Origin: G965276675 sp965276675
GTDB taxonomy: Bacteria; Acidobacteriota; Terriglobia; Terriglobales; Acidobacteriaceae
Length of the DNA stretch: 64,000 nucleotides
Direction of reading: 5' to 3'
Assembly: GCA_965276675.1 (NCBI GenBank)
Contig: OZ255624.1
Span: forward strand, 3,100,001-3,164,000
Shown: positions 45,067-52,356 of the stretch, one piece after another
Numbering within the stretch: the first letter of the stretch is position 1
Layout of the letters: every line of letters begins with the position of its first letter
Translations under genes and position numbers: made by a program
The notes under the pieces: model-generated
What the model was told of the DNA's origin: nothing
The model's database searches: none
Seen by the model: the letters and a program-made list of their open reading frames with translations, nothing else

Positions 45067-46830
45067 ATGGCAAGCCACGATTCTCAGTCCGATCCTCAGT
45101 CCGCCTCTTCCGATCCCCAGCTCACCCCCGCCAAGCTCAACAACACGATCGCCTCCAAGCTCGATCCCCGGGGGAAGAAACAGGGCGCGAACGCCACTGC
45201 CATGCGCGCCATGCGCACTGAACTAGAGCAGCAGGAAGCGACGATTCGCGAGGGCGGCGGAGCGAAGGCCATCGAAAGCCAGCACGGGAAAAAACGGCTG
45301 ACCGCGCGCGAGCGGCTCTCGCTTCTGCTCGACCCTGGCACGGAGTTCCTGGAGCTCGGCCTCTTTGCCGCTTTCGGCATGTATGAGGAGTGGGGTGGTG
45401 CGCCCGGAGCAGGCGTCGTCTGCGGGCTTGGTCGCGTCAGTGGCCGCCTGGTCATGATCATCGCCAACGACGCTACCGTGAAGGCCGGCGCATTCTTCCC
45501 CATGACCGCGAAGAAGGTTCTGCGCGCGCAGCACATCGCCATGGAGAACCACATCCCCACGCTCTACCTGGTGGACTCCTCCGGCGTCTTTCTGCCGCTC
45601 CAGGAAGATGTCTTCCCCGACCAGGACGACTTCGGCCGCATCTTCCGCAACAATGCCGTCATGTCCGCCGAGGGCATCCCGCAGATCACCGCCATTATGG
45701 GCATGTGCGTGGCCGGCGGCGCGTACCTGCCGGTCATGACCGATCACATTCTGATGACAGAGGGCAGCGGCCTCTTCCTCGCCGGACCCGCGCTGGTCGA
45801 GGCAGCCATCGGGCAGAAATACACCGCCGAAGAGCTGGGCGGCGCTACCATGCACTCTGAGATATCCGGCACCGTCGACTTCAAGGAACCCAACGATCAC
45901 CTGTGCCTGGCACGGTTACGATCTCTTGTCTCGAAGTTCGGTCACGGCCCTCGCGCGCCCTTCGACCGCAGCGCATACAACGCGGAACGCGACGCGCCGA
46001 AGTACCCAGCCGAGGATCTCTACACCCTCATCGACCCCGATCCGGCCCGTGCCGCCTCAAACTCCTACGACATGCATGAGCTCATCGCGCGCATCGTCGA
46101 CCGCTCTGAGTTTGACGAGTACCGGCCCGACTACGGCCGGACGCTGCTTTGCGGCTACGCCCGGATCGGCGGCTATGCCGTCGGCATTGTCGCCAACCAG
46201 AAGACGCATCAGCCGCAGACCAGCCACACCGGCGAGAAGCGCATCGAATTTGGCGGCGTCATCTATGCCGAAAGCGCCGACAAAGCCGCTCGTTTCATCA
46301 TGGACTGCAACCAGAATCTTGTCCCGCTGATCTTCATCCACGATGTCAACGGCTTCATGGTCGGCCGCGATGCCGAGTGGACCGGCATCATTCGCTCCGG
46401 CGCGAAGATGGTCTCCGCGGTCTCGAACTCCACCGTACCCAAGATCACCGTCATCGTCGGCGGCTCCTTTGGCGCGGGCCACTATGCTATGTGTGGCAAG
46501 GCCTACGACCCCCGCCTCATCTTCGCCTGGCCTTCCGCTCGCTACGCCGTAATGTCCGGAGCCTCCGCCGCCAGCACGCTGGTCGAAGTGCGCATCCGCG
46601 CTCTAGAACGCGGGGGCAAGCAGCTCAGCGATGCAGACAAGAAAGAGATCCGCGACGGCATCGTCGCCACCTACGACGCGCAGGCCGACTGCCGCTACGC
46701 CGCGGCCCGTCTCTGGGTAGACGCCATCATCGATCCAGCCAAGACCCGCGACGTCCTGATCACCGCTCTCGAAGCCGCTTCGTTGAACCCTGAGGTCAAG
46801 CGCTTCCACCCCGGCGTGCTGCAAACATAA
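45067..46830 (+). CDS. Acyl-CoA carboxylase beta (carboxyltransferase) subunit
   Basis: About 587 residues; ATG 45049 six codons upstream is an alternative start. The two crotonase-like halves of biotin-dependent carboxyltransferases are present, with KKRLTARERLSLLLDPG, IIANDATVKAGAFFP, YLVDSSGVFLPLQ, MGMCVAGGAYLPVMTDH in the first half and GYARIGGYAVGIVANQ, IFIHDVNGFMVGRDAEW, GGSFGAGHYAMCGKAY in the second. The DSSGVFLPLQ and FMVGRDAEW segments resemble methylcrotonyl-CoA carboxylase beta (MccB) and related propionyl/geranyl-CoA enzymes. No biotin carboxylase or biotin carrier subunit adjoins, so the partner is elsewhere and the substrate is uncertain. Confidence 0.88.
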   Translation: MASHDSQSDPQSASSDPQLTPAKLNNTIASKLDPRGKKQGANATAMRAMRTELEQQEATIREGGGAKAIESQHGKKRLTARERLSLLLDPGTEFLELGLFAAFGMYEEWGGAPGAGVVCGLGRVSGRLVMIIANDATVKAGAFFPMTAKKVLRAQHIAMENHIPTLYLVDSSGVFLPLQEDVFPDQDDFGRIFRNNAVMSAEGIPQITAIMGMCVAGGAYLPVMTDHILMTEGSGLFLAGPALVEAAIGQKYTAEELGGATMHSEISGTVDFKEPNDHLCLARLRSLVSKFGHGPRAPFDRSAYNAERDAPKYPAEDLYTLIDPDPARAASNSYDMHELIARIVDRSEFDEYRPDYGRTLLCGYARIGGYAVGIVANQKTHQPQTSHTGEKRIEFGGVIYAESADKAARFIMDCNQNLVPLIFIHDVNGFMVGRDAEWTGIIRSGAKMVSAVSNSTVPKITVIVGGSFGAGHYAMCGKAYDPRLIFAWPSARYAVMSGASAASTLVEVRIRALERGGKQLSDADKKEIRDGIVATYDAQADCRYAAARLWVDAIIDPAKTRDVLITALEAASLNPEVKRFHPGVLQT

Positions 46831-46842
46831 AGATTGTGGGAG

Positions 46843-46895
46843 TGTCATCCCGACCGGAGTTAACGCCGCAGGCGTCAACGGAGCGGAGGGATCTG
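46843..46895. repeat. Dispersed hairpin repeat, TGTCATCCC family, copy 2
   Basis: Same flanks as the repeat at 971-1022 (TGTCATCCC, ACCGGAGTT and GCGGAGGGA, T, CTGC) around a different hairpin, GTTAACGCC / GGCGTCAAC with loop GCA and one mismatch. It lies in the short gap after the carboxylase gene, between convergent genes. Confidence 0.75.
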
Positions 46896-46926
46896 CTGTT
46901 CCCTCCGCATTCACGCGAGAAATGCT

Positions 46927-47580
46927 TCAAGATGCAACTCGACTCGACAGCGCTGAAGTCGCCATCCCAGCTGTTACACCCAAGCGCTCCCGAATAAACG
47001 CGATCACCTCATCCGTCATGTAGCCGGGAGGCGAGATGCGGAAGGTCGGCTTGTCCCGCAGCAGCTTCAGGGATACTCCACTCCAGTGCGGCGCCAGCTC
47101 TTGTGTCTCATCGCGAAGCAAAATTGCATCGGCACGGTCCAGGAAGAGCCGCGCTGACTCTTTGAAGTCGGCGTTCGCGTGATCGAGCACGCTCAGGTAC
47201 AGATCCGGCTTCAAGAATTTGATGATGCTGTTCGATTCAAAGATCGCGTTCTCAGCCGCGGCCAGCTCTTTGCGAATGCGCGGCATCGCCTCGGCTAGCA
47301 TGCTAATCCGCGTCCTCACCCACAACGAGCGCACTGCACCCGCCAGCAGAAAGCGCGCGCTGTCTGTCCCCGTAGCGGGATCGCGCTCCGCACTCACCGC
47401 AATGGTGTGCTCATCTGTCTGGCAATCGCACGGCTCGCCATTCGCCGAGCAGAAGCCGTGTCCAAACTGCGTAATCTTGAAGGCCGTCCAATGCATCTCG
47501 GGCAGCCGGGCAATCACGCTCGCCACCGCCGACGTCTTACCCACATTGCGGGAGTGCCCGCCAACAACGATGATGGCCAT
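46927..47580 (-). CDS. P-loop NTPase of unknown function, MobB-like fold
   Basis: A 217-residue protein with an N-terminal P-loop, VVGGHSRNVGKTS (residues 5-17), of the SIMIBI/MobB kind, followed by a cysteine cluster (C44, C51, C53 in HGFCSANGEPCDCQTDEH). No other domain is recognised. MobB-like proteins bind GTP in molybdenum-cofactor maturation, but the resemblance is limited to the P-loop region. The ATG is one base after the lpxD stop, and AGGAGG lies inside the end of lpxD, so it belongs to the lpxL-lpxD operon. Confidence 0.65.
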   Translation of the reverse strand: MAIIVVGGHSRNVGKTSAVASVIARLPEMHWTAFKITQFGHGFCSANGEPCDCQTDEHTIAVSAERDPATGTDSARFLLAGAVRSLWVRTRISMLAEAMPRIRKELAAAENAIFESNSIIKFLKPDLYLSVLDHANADFKESARLFLDRADAILLRDETQELAPHWSGVSLKLLRDKPTFRISPPGYMTDEVIAFIRERLGVTAGMATSALSSRVAS

Positions 47581-47581
47581 C

Positions 47582-48646
47582 CTAACCCTCCTCTGGACCT
47601 CGATCGCCGATCTCTGATCCCTGATCCCTGATCCCTGATCCCTTGGCCAGCCTCGCCAACGCGGCGAGCTGCTTCAGATATTGTTGGATGGGGCGTGCTG
47701 GTGTCCCCCAAAAAACCACACCAGAACCCCCCAGCTTCTTACGCGAGGGAACCCCTGCCTGCGCGCCTAAAATCACGCCATCACCAATCGTCACGTGATC
47801 GGCGATCCCCACCTGGCCACCGATGACAGCACCATCGCCAATGACGCTGCTGCCCGATATGCCTGTTTGCGCCGCAATCACGACGTCCGCGCCGACGCGG
47901 ACATTGTGACCGATGTGGACCAGGTTATCGATCTTGGCGCCACGGCAGATCCGCGTCTCGTCGAGCGCTCCTCGATCAACCGTGCTGTTCGCGCCGATTT
48001 CAACATCGTCCTCAATCACCAGCGTGCCTTGCTGCGGAAACTGAACGTATGCGCCCGTAAGCTCATCCCGCACATAGCCGAAGCCGTCGGCGCCGAGTAC
48101 GGCTCCCGCATGCACCACCACCCGGTCGCCCAGCGTCACGCCGGGATAGATCACCACGCGCGGATAGATGCGGCAATTCGCTCCAACGCTCACTCCCGCG
48201 CCAATCACCGCGCCTGCGCCAATCTCGCTCTCGGAGCCAATATGGACACCCGTCCCCAGCGAGGCGAAGGCGCCGACCGTGACATTCTCGCCGATCACTG
48301 CGTCGTGCACAATCTGTGCGCTTGGGTGAACGGAACCACCACCCCGACTATGGCGCAGAAGCTGCGCCGCACGTGCGAAGGCCAGTTTCGGCTGCAGCAC
48401 GAGGAGCAACGGCTTAGCAGGCGAAGCTCCCGCAGCATCTCGGAGCCGCTGGCTGATGATCACCGTCGCTGCGAGGGAAGCGAGCGCCGCCGAAAACGCT
48501 GCCTCACTCTCCGCGAAGACGATATCCGCCATGGATGCACGAGCGGCGCTGGCAACTCCGGTGATCTGAGCGTCACTCGCTTCAGGATCGCTGCTGGGCA
48601 CCACGAGTTCAGCCCCGAGCACCTCCGCGAGTCGTGAAAGACGCAT
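47582..48646 (-). CDS. lpxD: UDP-3-O-acylglucosamine N-acyltransferase
   Basis: About 354 residues. LpxD adds the N-linked 3-hydroxyacyl chain in lipid A synthesis. The N-terminal uridine-binding domain (MRLSRLAEVLGAEL) leads to a left-handed beta-helix of hexapeptide repeats from about residue 105, with GADGFGYV and IDNLVHIGHNVRVGADVVI containing the catalytic histidine. ATG 48646 matches the family start; a TTG at 48673 overlapping the lpxL stop is an alternative that would give tight coupling. The last 18 residues are encoded by a heptanucleotide tandem repeat and are not part of the conserved protein. The gene lies between lpxL-like and a P-loop NTPase gene. Confidence 0.92.
   Translation of the reverse strand: MRLSRLAEVLGAELVVPSSDPEASDAQITGVASAARASMADIVFAESEAAFSAALASLAATVIISQRLRDAAGASPAKPLLLVLQPKLAFARAAQLLRHSRGGGSVHPSAQIVHDAVIGENVTVGAFASLGTGVHIGSESEIGAGAVIGAGVSVGANCRIYPRVVIYPGVTLGDRVVVHAGAVLGADGFGYVRDELTGAYVQFPQQGTLVIEDDVEIGANSTVDRGALDETRICRGAKIDNLVHIGHNVRVGADVVIAAQTGISGSSVIGDGAVIGGQVGIADHVTIGDGVILGAQAGVPSRKKLGGSGVVFWGTPARPIQQYLKQLAALARLAKGSGIRDQGSEIGDRGPEEG
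47615..47642. repeat. Heptanucleotide tandem repeat (TGATCCC)4 in the 3' end of lpxD
   Basis: Four perfect copies of TGATCCC (GGGATCA on the coding strand) lie 34 bases before the lpxD stop, with a degenerate half-copy next to them. Seven is not a multiple of three, so any change in copy number shifts the reading frame. Confidence 0.9.
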
Positions 48647-48669
48647 GCCGTTCAGCTTCCCTCCTGCAC

Positions 48670-49572
48670 TCAACTGTAAAGCCGCGCCTCACCAGGGGGC
48701 CGCGTCTTCCACCGCCGGTGCACCCAGAGCCACTGCTCAGGGTACGCGCGAATGTACCGCTCAATCGCGGAGGTGAAGAGCTGCGTATTTGCCACCGCAT
48801 CCGCCTCGGCATCGCCGGTGTTCACCAGCTTTAGCTGCTCCCCAAACTCCAGTACATACTGGCCTTCAGTCTCGCTCCAGAGCAGAAAGCCCGGCAGCAC
48901 CGCAGCACCGGTACGCAGTGCAACACGCGCCAGTCCGGACGCGGTACACGCGGGGCGCCCGAAGAAGTCCACAAACACTCCCTGAGGCGGCGTCATGTTG
49001 GTATCCATCAGTATGCCGACTGTCTCGCCGCGCCGCATCGCCAGGATCAAGCCGCGGGCAAAATCGTCTTTATGCAGCACCTGGTTGCCGTGCAGGCAGC
49101 GAATGCCGTTTACCAGCCGGTCAACCATTGGGTTGTCCAGGCGGCGGATGACCATGCTCATCGGGTAGCCCATCAGCGAGTGATAGAAGCTGGACAGCTC
49201 CCACATGCCCAGGTGCCCGGTAACCACCAGCACGCCCCGCCTTTCAGCCTTAGCTTGGAGAAAATTCTCCAGCCCCTCGTACCGGATAAGCCCGCGCGTG
49301 CTCTCGGGCGTGTACCGCCGCATCTGGCAAAATTCTGCAAGCTGATAACCAAGATTTCGATAGAGCTGCTGAAGGATCGCCCGGCGCTCGGCAGCGCTCT
49401 TCTCCGGAAAGGCAAGCTGAAGGTTCTGCTCCCCCACCCGGCGTAGCCGTGGCAGTATCTGTAGGACCAGAGTACCCAGCGCACCGCCCGCCCTGCGGGC
49501 TACCCCTCTTGGCAGAGAGCCCATTCCAGCGACCAGTAACCAAACTACGCCATACTCAATCCATTTGCGCAT
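48670..49572 (-). CDS. Lysophospholipid/lipid A acyltransferase, LpxL (HtrB) family
   Basis: A 300-residue membrane-bound acyltransferase with an N-terminal hydrophobic helix (about residues 8-25). The catalytic HX4E-type box is GHLGMWELSS (about 118-127). NLQLAFPEKS, GILMDTNMTPPQGVFVDFFGR and YPEQWLWVHRRWKTRP, the last being the typical ending, are also present. LpxL-family enzymes add secondary acyl chains to lipid A precursors. Position directly before lpxD supports this role, although phosphatidylinositol-mannoside acyltransferases share the fold. Confidence 0.87.
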   Translation of the reverse strand: MRKWIEYGVVWLLVAGMGSLPRGVARRAGGALGTLVLQILPRLRRVGEQNLQLAFPEKSAAERRAILQQLYRNLGYQLAEFCQMRRYTPESTRGLIRYEGLENFLQAKAERRGVLVVTGHLGMWELSSFYHSLMGYPMSMVIRRLDNPMVDRLVNGIRCLHGNQVLHKDDFARGLILAMRRGETVGILMDTNMTPPQGVFVDFFGRPACTASGLARVALRTGAAVLPGFLLWSETEGQYVLEFGEQLKLVNTGDAEADAVANTQLFTSAIERYIRAYPEQWLWVHRRWKTRPPGEARLYS

Positions 49573-49619
49573 CTGCCAACCAGCAGTGTACCGCGACGAG
49601 ACATAGACGGCCTAAATGC

Positions 49620-49643
49620 GAAACGACCCGCCTGAGCGGGTCG
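49620..49643 (-). terminator. Terminator after the SYLF gene
   Basis: A perfect 8-bp stem (CGACCCGC / GCGGGTCG, 49624-49643) with a CTGA loop is followed on the minus strand by TTTCGCATTT, 27 bases after the SYLF stop and before lpxL. Confidence 0.65.
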
Positions 49644-49669
49644 CTTTGTCCATTGCTGCTGCATAAATC

Positions 49670-50362
49670 CTATCTGCTCATCTGTGACTTGGAGAAGTAC
49701 TTGGCCACGGTGCGAACGAACGGAGCTGCGTCTGGCGGCACTGGCACCCCACCGTGCAGGATCTTCTCGAAGCTCATAGTGTTGCCGCCATAGAAAAGCT
49801 TCGTATCGTCTTCATTCTGTGTCACCGAATCACCTGTCAAGTCAATACCGGCAAACAGGCCCTTAGCACGGGAGTAGGTAAGCAGCTCTGCGTTCAACTT
49901 CCAATCGGTGGAAGCACCGGCATTGCGGCCAACCGGACCGGCCGCTGCCGACGCATCGCCACCAATCTTGAACTTCGATTTCATCATGTCTTGAAAGCCC
50001 TTGTCATTCACCGCAACCAGGATCAGGTCTGTCGCCTGGCCCCCGATCTGGAACCCAAAACTTCCACCCGCAAGGCGGATAAATACCGGAGCACTCCATC
50101 CATTTGCCGTACGGCAGGTCACAACTCCCTGTCCATACTGTCCGCCCACCACGAAGGCGGCCTTCTTGACACTCGGAATCACCCCGATGCAGGTCGCTTG
50201 CTGCGCAATCTGGTTAGGAATTCCCTTGTCCGGAGTCAGCATAATCTCAGTGATCACCTGCTTGGCGTCGTTGAGGCGTTCATTTAAATCGGACTTGCTG
50301 CTGGCAGCAAACGCGCTCACGGAACAACCTGCTACGCAAAGGAACGCTAAAAACTTCTTCAT
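49670..50362 (-). CDS. SYLF (Ysc84) lipid-binding-domain protein, secreted
   Basis: A 230-residue protein with a signal peptide (about residues 1-19). The SYLF domain fills the rest: IPNQIAQQATCIGVIPSVKK, FVVGGQYGQGVVTCR, SFGFQIGGQATDLILVAVN and AELLTYSRAKGLFAGIDLTG, the last being the most conserved part. SYLF domains bind phosphoinositides in eukaryotes; in bacteria the role is unknown and envelope-related. GAGGAG lies upstream. The 330-base gap upstream (50363-50692) contains no gene or structure I can support beyond a probable promoter for this gene. Confidence 0.88.
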   Translation of the reverse strand: MKKFLAFLCVAGCSVSAFAASSKSDLNERLNDAKQVITEIMLTPDKGIPNQIAQQATCIGVIPSVKKAAFVVGGQYGQGVVTCRTANGWSAPVFIRLAGGSFGFQIGGQATDLILVAVNDKGFQDMMKSKFKIGGDASAAAGPVGRNAGASTDWKLNAELLTYSRAKGLFAGIDLTGDSVTQNEDDTKLFYGGNTMSFEKILHGGVPVPPDAAPFVRTVAKYFSKSQMSR

Positions 50363-50692
50363 ATCTTTCTAAATCTCCTCGTGGATAAACATTCCAAACG
50401 CCTGATCGGACAGAGTGATTTGTTTGGGCGGCTTTCGCTCTTTAAATCAAGCACTTAACCAATCTCAAGCACTGAGATGCAGACCGCAGTAGTCACGTCA
50501 AATCTATTTTGGGAAATCTTGGATCGCCTTGCGCATCGCGGTGAAAAAAGAGGGGCTGTGGAGAGCAGACTGGCCGCCCTCACACAACCCCATTCCCCAG
50601 ATCTGCGTTGTTCCTGTGATTACTTTCGCTCACTCTAGTCCTCATGTAAAGGTTACCAGGGTGACTGTTACCTCTCAACGAGAATATCTCCC

Positions 50693-51373
50693 TTACTCTA
50701 GATCGCTCGTTAAATCCACAGGCACAATCCCTTGCGAAGCGGCGTAGATGGACAGCGCCACGCGGTTCTCCACCCCCACCTTTCTCATCAGCTTTGCGAC
50801 ATGCGCCTTAACGGTTCGCTCGTCGATGCCGAGGATGCGCGCAATCTCCGGGTTTGACCGCGCCGCCACCAGCTCCCTCAGCACCTGCCGCTCCCGTGCT
50901 GTAAACGAAAGCTCACCTGCAGTCCTGCCTCCATGGCGACCGCGTGTCCAGGCGCGCTCCACGAACTGCGATAGCACCCGGCGGGGCATCCAGATCGACC
51001 CCTGCTGCACGATGCTGATCGCTTCGACAATCTGCTCCGGCGTTGCCGACTCTTCCAGGTAGGCCTTGGCTCCGGCCGTCATCACGGCTAGCATCTGTTC
51101 GTCACTGGCTGACGGGCCCATCAGCAGGATCCGCATTGCCGGCCGGAGGCCGCGCAGCGTGGTAACGACAGGGGATGAGTCGACCCCGCCGTGGATGCCA
51201 ATCAGGGCCAGGTTAATGGTCGGATCCCGGATCAGGCCAGGGAGGCTCGCCGGCACAAAGTGCAGCTCGGCATGCTTCCCGAAAAGTGCCTGGAAACCTT
51301 CAGCGCGGATCGGGTCTGGCTCATAGAGTCCGACCCGCAGAGGCCTATCGTGGATCGTGTCCGCCGAGATCAA
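50693..51373 (-). CDS. LuxR-type regulator with a degenerate receiver domain
   Basis: A 226-residue protein from a TTG that overlaps the dcd stop (TTGA). The N-terminal receiver fold (about residues 12-128) is NarL-like, but the phosphoacceptor aspartate is replaced: NLALIGIHGG has glycine at position 59 where the family has aspartate. The conserved threonine/serine and lysine positions are also changed (LLMGPSA and YLEES). The C-terminal LuxR helix-turn-helix is intact: LSFTARERQVLRELVA and NPEIARILGIDERTVKAHVAKLMRKV, the latter the recognition half. It is likely a DNA-binding regulator that does not respond to phosphorylation. No histidine kinase adjoins. Confidence 0.85.
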   Translation of the reverse strand: MISADTIHDRPLRVGLYEPDPIRAEGFQALFGKHAELHFVPASLPGLIRDPTINLALIGIHGGVDSSPVVTTLRGLRPAMRILLMGPSASDEQMLAVMTAGAKAYLEESATPEQIVEAISIVQQGSIWMPRRVLSQFVERAWTRGRHGGRTAGELSFTARERQVLRELVAARSNPEIARILGIDERTVKAHVAKLMRKVGVENRVALSIYAASQGIVPVDLTSDLE

Positions 51374-51924
51374 AGCTTAGGCAGGACGATGCCCTGCTGG
51401 TTCTGGTACTTGCCTTTGCGATCTGCATAGCTGATCTCGCAGACCTCGTCGGACTGAAAAAATAGGATCTGGCATAGGCCCTCATTGGCATAGACGCGGG
51501 CCGGCAGGGGTGTGGTATTGGAAATCTCGAGCGTCACAAAGCCCTCCCACTCCGGCTCAAACGGCGTGACGTTCACGATGATCCCACAGCGCGCGTAGGT
51601 CGACTTGCCAACGCAGATCGTCAACACATCGCGCGGAATCTTAAAGTACTCAATGGAACGCGCCAGCGCAAACGAGTTCGGCGGCACGATCACCGAATCG
51701 GCCTCAACCGTCACAAATGAGCGCTCATCGAACTTTTTTGGGTCAATAATGGCGCTATTCACATTGGTAAAGATCTTGAATTCATTCGAGACCCGCAAAT
51801 CGTAGCCATAAGAGGAGAGCCCATACGAGATGACGCCTTCCCTCACCTGCTTTTCACTGAATGGAGCGATCATCTTGTGGTCCAGCGCTTGCTCACGAAT
51901 CCAACGGTCGCTCTTGATCGACAT
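51370..51924 (-). CDS. dcd: dCTP deaminase
   Basis: A 184-residue enzyme that converts dCTP to dUTP for dTMP synthesis. Motifs are MIAPFSEKQVREGVISYGLSSYG (split here by a conserved SYG), YDLRVSNEF, STYARCGIIVNVTPFEPEWEG with the catalytic glutamate region, and ANEGLCQILFF. Length is normal. GAGGAG precedes the ATG, and immediately upstream of that is a 9-bp inverted repeat that would form a stem in the mRNA leader. The stop overlaps the start of the LuxR-type regulator gene, so the two are coupled. Confidence 0.94.
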   Translation of the reverse strand: MSIKSDRWIREQALDHKMIAPFSEKQVREGVISYGLSSYGYDLRVSNEFKIFTNVNSAIIDPKKFDERSFVTVEADSVIVPPNSFALARSIEYFKIPRDVLTICVGKSTYARCGIIVNVTPFEPEWEGFVTLEISNTTPLPARVYANEGLCQILFFQSDEVCEISYADRKGKYQNQQGIVLPKL

Positions 51925-51934
51925 GCCTCTCCTC

Positions 51935-51976
51935 GACTACGACCTGCCCCACGGCAGTGCCGGAGACGTCGTAGTC
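51935..51976 (-). promoter_or_regulatory. Structured leader or operator upstream of dcd
   Basis: A perfect 9-bp inverted repeat (GACTACGAC 51935-51943 and GTCGTAGTC 51968-51976) encloses a second 5-bp hairpin (CTGCC / GGCAG) stacked beside one arm. It ends just before the GAGGAG ribosome-binding site of dcd. It could be an mRNA structure influencing translation or a palindromic operator shared with the divergent HU-like gene. Confidence 0.5.
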
Positions 51977-52079
51977 TTACCTGAAGGTGTTTTTCCTTAG
52001 AATCTGCATCTTAATAGTGGTTCGCATGGTTCGCAAATGCGAGTGAATCGCGCTTGTTTTACAACCTATGGAGTGAGCT

Positions 52080-52349
52080 TTGATCAAGCAAGATATCGTG
52101 CATCAGGTGATCGAACGGACTGGGCTCTCCCGCACCAAGGCGGAGGCTGCCGTCGACATCATCTTTGAAAGCCTTAAAAAGGCGCTCGCCGCCGGAGACC
52201 GCATCGAGCTGCGCGGCTTCGGGGTCTTTAACGTGCGTCCGCGCAAGACCGGCATTGGGCGCAATCCGCGTACCGGGGCTGAAGTCACCATCAGCCCCGG
52301 CAAAGCCGTCCGCTTTAAGCCGGGCAAAGAGCTCCAGCTCATGGATTGA
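52080..52349 (+). CDS. HU/IHF-family DNA-binding protein
   Basis: An 89-residue nucleoid protein with the complete HU/IHF fold: KQDIVHQVIERTGLSRTKAEAAVD at the N-terminus (helical dimer part), DRIELRGFGVFNVRPRK, and the DNA-contacting arm GRNPRTGAEVTI followed by KAVRFKPGKEL. IHF-like features include the GFGVF and RNPRTG segments. TTG 52080 is the start; GGAG precedes it by a good distance and no ATG is available. It is divergent from dcd and ends seven bases before the convergent priA stop. Confidence 0.92.
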   Translation: MIKQDIVHQVIERTGLSRTKAEAAVDIIFESLKKALAAGDRIELRGFGVFNVRPRKTGIGRNPRTGAEVTISPGKAVRFKPGKELQLMD

Positions 52350-52356
52350 TTCGCGA

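Noticed and set aside
51975..52003. Promoter for the HU-like gene with TAGAAT as -10
   Set aside because: The matching -35 region (TCTTAC) is weak and the call would rest on one hexamer.
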